Program-made: the position numbers and the translations under genes | The notes under the pieces: model-generated | What the model saw: only the letters and a program-made list of their open reading frames with translations | Database searches by the model: none | Told to the model about the DNA's origin: nothing | Part shown: in pieces, positions 16,797-25,471 of the stretch | Numbering within the stretch: the first letter of the stretch is position 1 | How the letters are laid out: each line of letters begins with the position of its first letter | Origin: Thalassotalea_A litorea | GTDB lineage: Bacteria; Pseudomonadota; Gammaproteobacteria; Enterobacterales; Alteromonadaceae | Reading direction: 5' to 3' | DNA: 64,000 nt | Assembly: GCF_043642205.1 (NCBI RefSeq) | Contig: NZ_JBHZSG010000004.1 | Span: 62,001 to 126,000 of the forward strand

Positions 16797-18617
16797 TTAT
16801 TGGCTAACATTTGTACTGTCAGCTTTATAAATGGCAAAGCTTAGCGGTGCTAAATGAATCATTACCTGACCGTCTTCCTCAGTTTTATCCTTGGCAAGAA
16901 CGATCGGTTCATAACCGGCAAACGGCATTTTAAATGTCTGTTTTTGCTTCTCTAATGCGGTATTAAATACCACCAAATATTGTTCAGTCTCTGTGGTTCG
17001 GGTAATGGCAAAAATGCCCGGAGTATCCTGAGAGTATAAAGTTTCCTGCTCACTAATGCGCAATCCCGGGTGGTATTGATAGATACTCGCTAGATACGCC
17101 AAATCTTTATACAGAATATGTTCCTGATCAAAATTAGCATCCGCGGTAGTGGCGCTGGTACCTAATAGATCATCGTCATTATAAGAGAGTACTTTCGATG
17201 GCATCATATCCTGACGGGAATCGCGATCATGGCCATCACCGACAAAGCCTTGTTCATCCCCATAGTAAACCACCGGGATACCACGGGAAAAAAACATCAT
17301 CGCATTGGATAGTTTAATGCGCGCTAAAGCCTCGGATTCGCTCATATCAGGATGCTTGCTCTTCAATAGATAGGCAAAGCGGCCCATATCATGATTACCG
17401 GTAAAGTTAACCAACATGCTGGCATCGGAATCGTCATCTTTGTAAAAACTGTCGGCCTCAAATAATCTGGCGAGGACGTCAGTACCCTGTTGATCCACTA
17501 ACGTGGCCTGAACCGCACTTTGAAAGCCAAAATCGAGAATCGATTGCAAGTTACCAGTGGTAGTAAATTGGCTTAAATATTCAGGATCTGCAGAATATAC
17601 TTCGCCAAACATAAAGAAGTTTGGGATCCCTTGTGTTTTTGCATGGGCGAGTAATGCTGGCGAAAACTCTTGCCAGAACTCGATATTTACGTGTTTTACC
17701 GTGTCAATTCTAAAGCCGTCCGGTTTAAATTCGGTGATTACATCTTTGAAGATATCGATCATCCCCTGAACGACGTACGGATTGTCGGTATCGATATCGT
17801 CAAGACCGGCAAAGTCGCCATAAACTGCGCTTTCCCCTTCCCAGGTGCTATCCCCCTGATTGTGATAATACTTGCTTTCATTTAACCAGGCCGGGACCTT
17901 AATATCCTCACTGCCCGGCATGACAAATGGAGTGTATGTATCACCGGCGGCGACCTGCGCCAGAGTTTTGTAATCACACAGACCAACGGTTTCACCTAAC
18001 CATTGTTTACCGTCTTCACCATGACACTCTTTGTATTTAATCACGTCAGCACTATGGTTAGCGATGATGTCAAAAAATACTTTAATATTGAGCTTATGTG
18101 CCTCTTCAATAAAGGTTTTTAGTTCTTCATTGGTTCCCAAATGCGGGTCAATTTCCGTGAAATCGACAACCCAATAACCGTGGTAGCCACTGCCATCGTG
18201 CTGTACCGCCTGATTACGCATTATCGGCGTCATCCAAATCGAGGTAATGCCCATATCATGCAGATACGGAAGTTTGTTTTGCAAACCTTTCAGGTCGCCA
18301 CCGTGGTAATAACCCGTGTCTGTTTGATCAAAGCCGCCCCGTGACTCGAGCTTAGTCGCTGAACCATTGTCATTATTGACATCGCCGTTATCAAAACGAT
18401 CCGGCATAACAAAATAAAACACTTCATCACGTGCATCACGTTGCTGGTATGGTGCCAGATTCTGCGCCGATACCTTGTGCCATTCAACAGCTGGTGAAGA
18501 TTCAATAATATCAACCGTTTCACTTTTTTCTGACGAACAGCCGGCCAAAGCCGCCGTGACGATACCAGCCATTGCCAGCGTTATTGAGTGTTTTATTACC
18601 TTGGTGTTACCTAACAT
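16797..18617 (-). CDS. Alpha-amylase (GH13), predicted lipoprotein
   Basis: 606 residues from ATG 18617, preceded by GAGAGGG. The lipobox ALAGC (C27) predicts attachment to a membrane, facing the periplasm or cell surface. GH13 signatures are present: DIIANHS near 183-189, nucleophile D305 in GFRIDT, acid/base E339 in FGEVY and D410 in TGNHD. A C-terminal beta domain ends the protein. It would cut alpha-1,4 glucans into maltodextrins. Last gene of the glgP-glgB-glgX-malQ series, 79 bases after malQ. Unlike the other four enzymes it is exported, linking outside polysaccharide to the internal pathway. Confidence 0.9.
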   Translation of the reverse strand: MLGNTKVIKHSITLAMAGIVTAALAGCSSEKSETVDIIESSPAVEWHKVSAQNLAPYQQRDARDEVFYFVMPDRFDNGDVNNDNGSATKLESRGGFDQTDTGYYHGGDLKGLQNKLPYLHDMGITSIWMTPIMRNQAVQHDGSGYHGYWVVDFTEIDPHLGTNEELKTFIEEAHKLNIKVFFDIIANHSADVIKYKECHGEDGKQWLGETVGLCDYKTLAQVAAGDTYTPFVMPGSEDIKVPAWLNESKYYHNQGDSTWEGESAVYGDFAGLDDIDTDNPYVVQGMIDIFKDVITEFKPDGFRIDTVKHVNIEFWQEFSPALLAHAKTQGIPNFFMFGEVYSADPEYLSQFTTTGNLQSILDFGFQSAVQATLVDQQGTDVLARLFEADSFYKDDDSDASMLVNFTGNHDMGRFAYLLKSKHPDMSESEALARIKLSNAMMFFSRGIPVVYYGDEQGFVGDGHDRDSRQDMMPSKVLSYNDDDLLGTSATTADANFDQEHILYKDLAYLASIYQYHPGLRISEQETLYSQDTPGIFAITRTTETEQYLVVFNTALEKQKQTFKMPFAGYEPIVLAKDKTEEDGQVMIHLAPLSFAIYKADSTNVSQ

Positions 18618-18696
18618 TATCCCTCTCCCCATCGAGTTCAATGTAACCATACAAACGAGCCCGGACAATGAACCGGGCTCAAAGCTAATTGCGCAC

Positions 18697-20877
18697 CTAA
18701 CCCTTAGGGCGCTCTTTGTTCATCACATCCACCAGATTATGCATATCGATATGCTGCCAGAATTCTTCAATCGTGACCGGCATACGACGACGCCAGTTAG
18801 GATGTTCATCAACCGTGCCTGGAATGTTCACTTGTTCATTTAAGCCAAGCGCATCTTCCAAAGGCACCAATAAGATCCGGCTAGGTGCTTTCGCCAGAAA
18901 AGCCTGCACCGCACGTGATAAGGCATTGTTCATCGTCGCAGGTGCCAGACTCGGAAATTCATCCGCGTGCAATACCCCTTCATGCTCTAATGCGGCTAAC
19001 AGTTGCTCACGATCGCTCACACGAGAGTTACGCTCGTCCTGACCCATTTGCTCATTAGGATACAGATTTAACTCCTGACGCCATTTCAGGTCATTGCCTG
19101 TCCACCAACCTGACATGGTTGATAAATCATGGGTCGAAACCGTCACCATAGATTGTTCAGGATAAATTTCTGGACGGAAAAACAAACCAGAATCCCAACG
19201 TTCGAAAAACAATACCTTATAGGATAGCAAGCCAGCTTCTGCCATGATCTCACCGAAACCATCAGGCACGTTCCCTAAGTCTTCACCAATAACCACACAC
19301 TGGTTACGGCGCGATTCTAGTGCAATAATGCGAAAGATTTCATCGAGCGGAAAGGTGATATAGATACCCTCATGCGCTCCCATTCCAGGTGCAACCCAGT
19401 ACTGACGCATTAAACCCAGTACGTGATCGATGCGCAGCGCGCCGGCATGACGCATATTGCTGCGCAGCGCTTTAACGAGCGGTAAATACCCTTGTTCTTG
19501 CAAGGCAACCGGATTAATCGGGGTTAACCCCCAATCCTGGCCTAACGTATTCATCGCATCAGGTGGCGCGCCTACCGCAGCACCGGATACATAGCTATGT
19601 TTGTCCGCCCATACTTCAGCACCACTGCCATCACAACCAACAGCCAGGTCCATATATAAGCCCACCGGCATATCATTGGCTTTCGCCGAGCTTGCTGCTG
19701 CGCCGATTTGGCAATCCGCTAACCACTGCAAAAACTGGAAGTAACCGATGCGTTCTGCATGCTCAAGCTTAAACTGTTCAACTTCCGGGCTGTGTGGATC
19801 CTGATATTCGATTGGCCACATTTTCCAACCATAGGCGTGAAAATCGATTTTTCGAAAATGCTCGTAAAGGGCGTCAAAGGTTGCCAGTTCAAATAAATCG
19901 TCACCCATTTCATCACAAAATTCCTGATATAGGGCGGCGATATCGCTAGATTTACCAATATGCTCACTGATAAAGTCCTGATACAGCAGTTCAAGCACCT
20001 GGTATTTCAAATGCGCGGCATGGGGATAGTCGATAAACGTCTGGCTATTGGCCTGCACCACCTGCTGCTGAAAATCTTCACTGTTGACCACATCCTGTGC
20101 GGCGGCACAGGTGGCGAAGTTTGGCACTGCGGTTACATCAATATAAAGCGTATTTAAGAAGCAACGACTGGTTGGTGAATAAGGACTGATATGACCCGGG
20201 TTATTCGGATATAGGGGATGCAATGGGTTTAGACCTATTGCCGTCACGCCGCGTTTTGCCGATTGCTCAACCAGACTTTTCAGATCCCCAAAATCGCCCA
20301 TACCCCAACTATTTTCAGACTTTAATGAATATAGCTGTGCGGCCAATCCCCACATGCGATAATCCGCAGCTTCATTCGGGCTGTAACAGGTTTTGGGCGC
20401 GACAATTAAGTGTCCGGCAGAATTTAATCCATCAAGTTCGATAGAAAGCTGATGATAACCTTCTTCTATGTGCGGCAATACCAAAGTTAATTTTTGATAA
20501 ACGACACCGTCAATATTCTGCTCATCAACTTTTTCCAGCGCTTGCAAAGATTGCTCACCGGTCAGGACTTCTCCGCTTTCAAGAGTGATGGTCCATTGGA
20601 TTGATTGCTCAATGTCTACCGTTTCAACACTTAAGGTCACTGAATGCTTTGCGGCTTCAGACTTCACCATAGACATAGCGGGTAAAAGGGTTAACCAGGA
20701 TTTATTTTTCAATTCCTGGGCGCTGGCCAAAATGGCCTGGTCCGAGCTTAATTCGTAACCCATCGCCTGTAGCAATGACTGTAAAGCCTGCTGATTAGCG
20801 TGAACCATGTTGCCATAACAATCCTTATAACTAGGATGAAAACCGACAACATCGGCTAACTGTTGTAAAGGCGTCAT
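18697..20877 (-). CDS. malQ: 4-alpha-glucanotransferase (amylomaltase)
   Basis: 726 residues, typical of the long enteric-type MalQ. An N-terminal region of about 165 residues precedes the GH77 barrel. Nucleophile D484 lies in ALRIDHVLGL, the acid/base E532 in GEDLGNVP and the third acid in the later STHDLSTM. It disproportionates maltodextrins, releasing glucose and longer chains that glycogen phosphorylase can use. The start codon overlaps the glgX stop (ATGA), so translation is probably coupled. Cytoplasmic. Confidence 0.95.
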   Translation of the reverse strand: MTPLQQLADVVGFHPSYKDCYGNMVHANQQALQSLLQAMGYELSSDQAILASAQELKNKSWLTLLPAMSMVKSEAAKHSVTLSVETVDIEQSIQWTITLESGEVLTGEQSLQALEKVDEQNIDGVVYQKLTLVLPHIEEGYHQLSIELDGLNSAGHLIVAPKTCYSPNEAADYRMWGLAAQLYSLKSENSWGMGDFGDLKSLVEQSAKRGVTAIGLNPLHPLYPNNPGHISPYSPTSRCFLNTLYIDVTAVPNFATCAAAQDVVNSEDFQQQVVQANSQTFIDYPHAAHLKYQVLELLYQDFISEHIGKSSDIAALYQEFCDEMGDDLFELATFDALYEHFRKIDFHAYGWKMWPIEYQDPHSPEVEQFKLEHAERIGYFQFLQWLADCQIGAAASSAKANDMPVGLYMDLAVGCDGSGAEVWADKHSYVSGAAVGAPPDAMNTLGQDWGLTPINPVALQEQGYLPLVKALRSNMRHAGALRIDHVLGLMRQYWVAPGMGAHEGIYITFPLDEIFRIIALESRRNQCVVIGEDLGNVPDGFGEIMAEAGLLSYKVLFFERWDSGLFFRPEIYPEQSMVTVSTHDLSTMSGWWTGNDLKWRQELNLYPNEQMGQDERNSRVSDREQLLAALEHEGVLHADEFPSLAPATMNNALSRAVQAFLAKAPSRILLVPLEDALGLNEQVNIPGTVDEHPNWRRRMPVTIEEFWQHIDMHNLVDVMNKERPKG

Positions 20878-23057
20878 AAATTTAATTCCTGAGTATCATA
20901 TTGGCTGTAAGTTAGCACCGAGCAACTGTAAGCAGCGACGTCGATTAAAGCCGTTTCTATTGGCTGTTGACTATCGGCGTTCAGTTTGCAGGCGAGACTG
21001 TGCTCTGGCTCGGCGGTATTGATAATGCGAGTCCAGCGACCCGGTAATTTAGGTAGCTGGAATCGACTAATATGTTTATGAGCGTTAAAGATAACCAATA
21101 ACGCATCGTCCTGGACTCGATCCTGAGTCGTGTTGGCGTCAAACACATCGGTTTCGGCCAACATCATGGCAAAGCACTTAAGAGCGCTGTTGTGCCAATT
21201 GTCCTCTGCCATAGGAACCCCATGGCAGTTAAACCAGCTCAGATCCTGCAGTCCGGTTTTCGCGGATACTTTAAGTCCGTGCTGGTAATTTAAACGGTTT
21301 AATAACGGGTGTTGCTTACGCAATTGGATCAACTTTTGTACAAACAAAAGCTGCTCATGATCGGCAACGCCTTGTTCTGACTCCGGATCAGATAAAAACT
21401 GCCAGTTCAACCAGGTCATATCGTTGTCCTGACAATAGGCATTGTTGTTGCCCTGTTGACTGTGATTGACTTCATCACCACCAAGTAGCATTGGTGTGCC
21501 CTGGCTCAAAAATAACGTGGCAAGAATGTTGCGTTTTTGCTGCTGTCTGAGGAGATTGATTTCGCGATCCGACGTTTCGCCTTCAACGCCATAGTTACGA
21601 CCATAGTTATGGCTATGGCCATCACGATTGTCTTCACCATTGGCGTGATTATGACGCTCTTCATAGGTGACAATATCATGCAGGGTATTACCATCATGGC
21701 TAGTTACCATATTAATACTGGCATAAGGCCGGCGACCATGATGTTCAAAAATATCGGCGCTACCATGTAACCGACGGGCAAGCTCAGGGATCATACCTTC
21801 ATCACCACGCCAGAAACGGCGCACGGAGTCGCGAAAGCGATCATTCCATTCCAGCCAGCTACTGGGGAACTGCCCCAGTTGATAGCCACCATGGCCAATA
21901 TCCCATGGCTCAGCGATCAATTTCACATTCGCTAAGGTGGGATCCTGACGCAGTGCCGCAAAAAAGCTGGCGTGCTGATAAAAGCTATCATTGCCCTGAT
22001 AATCTTTGCGGCCCAGAATCGGTGCCAGATCAAAGCGAAAACCGTCAACCCCCATAACATCAACCCAGTATCGCAAGCTATCCATTACCAGCTGTAACAC
22101 TCTGGGGTGGGTTAAGTTTAAGGTGTTACCACAACCAGAATGATTGATATAAAAGCGTTTATCTTCCTCTTCTAAACGGTAATAACTTAAGTTATCGATG
22201 CCTTTAAAACAGTAGGTTGGTCCTAAGTGATTGCCTTCTGCGGTGTGGTTGTAAACCACATCCAAAATCACCTGCAATCCGGCCTGATGAAAGTTGTCCA
22301 CCATTTGCTGGAACTCTTCAAGCTGGTTTTGATAACAATACCTTGGCTCCGGTGCAAAAAAGGCAATGGAGTTGTAACCCCAGTAATTTTTCAGGCCTTT
22401 TTCATGCAAAAAGGCTTCATCAAAAAAACCCTGTACCGGCAATAACTCAATACTGGTTACGCCCAATTCCTTAAAATACTGAATCGATTCCGGTTGTCCG
22501 AGGGCTTTAAACGTGCCACGCATCTCGGCATCAATATGCGGATGCTGTTTGGTAAACCCTTTCACATGGGCTTCATAAACAATCGTGTCGTTATCCGCAA
22601 CGTAGACATGATTATCAAGACCTTTGAGGGTCGGACTCACCACACACTTAGGCATGACATCGCTATTATCACGATGATCAATAATCAAATCCTGTTGCCG
22701 GCTTTCTAAATCATAACCATGGTGTTTTTGCGACCAGGTAAAACTGCGGCTCAACTGTTTGGCATAAGGGTCAATTAGCAGCTTGGCCGGGTTAAATCGG
22801 TGTCCGGCATTCGGGTTGTAAGGACCATGTACCCGATAACCATAAAAACAACCGGGTTTAATATCCGGCAAATAAATGTGCCAGACTTCGTCGGTATACT
22901 CGGTTAACGCAATCCGTTCCAGTTCCTGCTCGGTTTCAACATCAAACAAGCATAATTCAACCTTTGTGGCGTGGGCGCTAAATAAGGCGAAGTTGGTGCC
23001 CTGACCATCAAAGGTGGCACCGAGGGGATAAGGTCGACCGGATCGGAATCTGTGCAT
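20874..23057 (-). CDS. glgX: Glycogen debranching enzyme GlgX
   Basis: 727 residues. An N-terminal CBM48-like domain (GRPYPLGATFDGQGTNFALFSAHA) is followed by the GH13_11 barrel with DVVYNHT (266-272), nucleophile D343 in GFRFDLA, E383 in AEPWD and a later SHDGNTL. It removes alpha-1,6 branches left after phosphorylase action. Its ATG shares one base with the glgB stop, and its own stop overlaps the malQ start. Glycogen debranching is favoured over trehalose-type GlgX homologues by the surrounding glg genes. Confidence 0.95.
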   Translation of the reverse strand: MHRFRSGRPYPLGATFDGQGTNFALFSAHATKVELCLFDVETEQELERIALTEYTDEVWHIYLPDIKPGCFYGYRVHGPYNPNAGHRFNPAKLLIDPYAKQLSRSFTWSQKHHGYDLESRQQDLIIDHRDNSDVMPKCVVSPTLKGLDNHVYVADNDTIVYEAHVKGFTKQHPHIDAEMRGTFKALGQPESIQYFKELGVTSIELLPVQGFFDEAFLHEKGLKNYWGYNSIAFFAPEPRYCYQNQLEEFQQMVDNFHQAGLQVILDVVYNHTAEGNHLGPTYCFKGIDNLSYYRLEEEDKRFYINHSGCGNTLNLTHPRVLQLVMDSLRYWVDVMGVDGFRFDLAPILGRKDYQGNDSFYQHASFFAALRQDPTLANVKLIAEPWDIGHGGYQLGQFPSSWLEWNDRFRDSVRRFWRGDEGMIPELARRLHGSADIFEHHGRRPYASINMVTSHDGNTLHDIVTYEERHNHANGEDNRDGHSHNYGRNYGVEGETSDREINLLRQQQKRNILATLFLSQGTPMLLGGDEVNHSQQGNNNAYCQDNDMTWLNWQFLSDPESEQGVADHEQLLFVQKLIQLRKQHPLLNRLNYQHGLKVSAKTGLQDLSWFNCHGVPMAEDNWHNSALKCFAMMLAETDVFDANTTQDRVQDDALLVIFNAHKHISRFQLPKLPGRWTRIINTAEPEHSLACKLNADSQQPIETALIDVAAYSCSVLTYSQYDTQELNL

Positions 23058-25252
23058 TAGCCCTGGATCTCAAATACTAGGGTTGCTAAAGGCGGCACGG
23101 TTATCTCAATTGACTGCGGGAAGTCCTGCCATGGTGTATTACTGGCAACAACCGACCCATGGTTACCAATATTACTGCCGCCATAAATGCCGGCATCGGA
23201 ATTGAAAATTTCCTTATGCTCACCGGCAACGGGTGTTCCCAGGCGAAATTTATGATGTACGCTTGGGGTAAAGTTTACCACCACAAGTACCGGATTGGTC
23301 CCTGCTTCACCGTAGCGCACATAACTGAAAATGGATTGTTCGCTATTTTGATAATCGACCCAGTCAAAGCCTTCATGTTGGCAGTCTTGCTGATGCAAAG
23401 CCGGGGTCGATTTATACAATCCGTTCAAATCCCGGATCAGTCGCTGCACCCCCTGATGTGGCTGATGGTCAAGCAAGTGCCAATCCAGAGATTGCTGATA
23501 GTTCCATTCATTTTGCTGACCAAATTCACAGCCCATAAACATCAATTTTTTGCCTGGATGGGTCCACATAAACCCGTAATAGGCGCGCAGATTTGCAAAA
23601 CGTTGCCAGTCATCGCCCGGCATACGCGCAAGAATGGAACCTTTACCGTGCACAACTTCATCGTGACTTAACGGCAAGACAAAGTTTTCATCAAAGGCAT
23701 ACACTAAGCCAAAGCTGATTTCATTGTGGTGAAATTTACGATGAATTGGCTCTCGCCCTATATATTGTAGGGTGTCATTCATCCAACCCATATTCCATTT
23801 AAAGCCAAAGCCCAGGCCGCCCATATCGGTCGGCTTGGAAACACCCGGCCAGGAAGTTGATTCTTCGGCAACCGAAAATGCGCCCGGGTAGTCGGCGTAT
23901 AACTCTTCATTAAAGCCTTTGAGGAAATCTACGGCTTCGAGATTTTCATTACCACCAAACTCATTGGCCACCCATTCGCCATCTTTACGCGAATAATCCA
24001 GATATAACATCGACGCCACGGCATCCACTCGGACACCGTCAACATGGTAATTATCCAACCAATGCATGGCACTGGCGCGTAAAAAGTTAGCAACTTCGGT
24101 ACGGCCATAGTTATAAATCAGGGTGTTCCAATCAGGATGGAATCCTTTGCGTGGGTCCTCATGCTCATACAAACAGGTACCATCAAAGCGTACTAAACCA
24201 TGATCATCAACCGGGAAATGTCCTGGCACCCAATCAATCAAAACTCCCAGACCTGCCTGGTGGCATTGATCAATAAAAACCTTAAAGTCTTCCGGGCTGC
24301 CAAATCGTGCGGTAGGTGCAAACAAACCAACAGGCTGATAGCCCCAGGAACCATCGAAAGGGTATTCACTAACAGGCATTAACTGAATATGAGTAAAACC
24401 AAGATCCTGAACATATGGGATGAGCCGCTCGGCAATTTGTTGGTAATTTAAAAATTCATTATTTTCATCACGTTGCCAGGAGCCAAGATGGACTTCATAT
24501 ATACTGATCGCCGCGTGACGATTATTCATCGCCTCTCGGGTTGTCATCCATTGCGAGTCTGTCCAGGCAAAGGCTTGTTCAGCATTAATTACCGACGACG
24601 TATCTGGGCGATATTGCGCCTGAGCCCCCATCGGGTCTGCTTTTAATGGCAATAAATTGGCTTCACTGTCTTTGACTTCAAATTTGTAGTGACAGCCAGC
24701 TTGTACGGGGTGGCGAGCACTATGATGAGGGATAAATATCTCCCATATGCCACAGTTGAGTAATTTACGCATCGGGTGGCAGCGACCATCCCAATCGTTA
24801 AAATCACCAACGACAGCAACATGGCTGGCGTTCGGTGCCCATACGGCAAAACTGACACCAGCAACACCTTCATGCTCAATACCGTGTGCACCGAGTTTTT
24901 GATATAAATGCTTATGGCGTCCTTCGACGAAAAGATAGATGTCCATCTCACCGAGTACACAGCCAAAAGAGAAAGGGTCATCAATCACCCGCTTGGTGTC
25001 GCCCGCGGTGACTTGTAACTGATAGGCAAATGCTTTTTTACGGCGGGTGGTTTTATGGAATAACCCCTGTTCACTGGCTCGCTCCAGTTCGCAGATCACC
25101 TTACCGGATGCTTTATCCAGCACAGCAACGGTTTCGGCCCAGGGAATAAATACATTGAACTGTAAGTAGCCTTTTTCATTGGTATGCATACCAAGAAAAG
25201 CAAAAGGGTTTGAATGCTGTGCGTTACTCAGCGCCTGATTATGTTCATGCAT
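23057..25252 (-). CDS. glgB: 1,4-alpha-glucan branching enzyme GlgB
   Basis: 731 residues, close to E. coli GlgB. It has an N-terminal domain of about 110 residues, a CBM48 domain (GVSFAVWAPNA near 132-142) and a GH13_9 barrel with nucleophile D410 in GVRVDAVASM, acid/base E463 in VAEEST and the SHDEVVHGK motif. It transfers alpha-1,4 segments to make alpha-1,6 branches in glycogen. It follows glgP after 219 bases that include an attenuator-like hairpin. No glgC or glgA lies in the window, so the priming and elongation genes must be elsewhere. Confidence 0.95.
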   Translation of the reverse strand: MHEHNQALSNAQHSNPFAFLGMHTNEKGYLQFNVFIPWAETVAVLDKASGKVICELERASEQGLFHKTTRRKKAFAYQLQVTAGDTKRVIDDPFSFGCVLGEMDIYLFVEGRHKHLYQKLGAHGIEHEGVAGVSFAVWAPNASHVAVVGDFNDWDGRCHPMRKLLNCGIWEIFIPHHSARHPVQAGCHYKFEVKDSEANLLPLKADPMGAQAQYRPDTSSVINAEQAFAWTDSQWMTTREAMNNRHAAISIYEVHLGSWQRDENNEFLNYQQIAERLIPYVQDLGFTHIQLMPVSEYPFDGSWGYQPVGLFAPTARFGSPEDFKVFIDQCHQAGLGVLIDWVPGHFPVDDHGLVRFDGTCLYEHEDPRKGFHPDWNTLIYNYGRTEVANFLRASAMHWLDNYHVDGVRVDAVASMLYLDYSRKDGEWVANEFGGNENLEAVDFLKGFNEELYADYPGAFSVAEESTSWPGVSKPTDMGGLGFGFKWNMGWMNDTLQYIGREPIHRKFHHNEISFGLVYAFDENFVLPLSHDEVVHGKGSILARMPGDDWQRFANLRAYYGFMWTHPGKKLMFMGCEFGQQNEWNYQQSLDWHLLDHQPHQGVQRLIRDLNGLYKSTPALHQQDCQHEGFDWVDYQNSEQSIFSYVRYGEAGTNPVLVVVNFTPSVHHKFRLGTPVAGEHKEIFNSDAGIYGGSNIGNHGSVVASNTPWQDFPQSIEITVPPLATLVFEIQG

Positions 25253-25354
25253 TATTCACTGTTCCTTCAATTTATTGACGGTTACTTCAATAGCGACCGT
25301 TTATTCAGTTTAATCAACCTATTATGTTACGCATTATTATTTGGCTGATACAAC

Positions 25355-25386
25355 AAAAGCCTCAGTAAATTAATACTAAGGCTTTT
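25355..25386 (-). terminator. Stem-loop between glgP and glgB (attenuator or mRNA stabiliser)
   Basis: The arms AAAAGCCTCAGTA and TACTAAGGCTTTT pair with one mismatch over a 6-base AATTAA loop. Read on the minus strand it follows the glgP stop by about 85 bases and runs into TTGTTG, which is a poor T tract. Partial termination, or processing that separates glgP from the distal genes, is inference. Confidence 0.5.
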
Positions 25387-25471
25387 GACAAACAGCGTTC
25401 ATACCAATTCTGATTCGTCATGGTATGCATTCACCGCTTACCCACAACCGTTTGCGGGCAAATAGCGATAA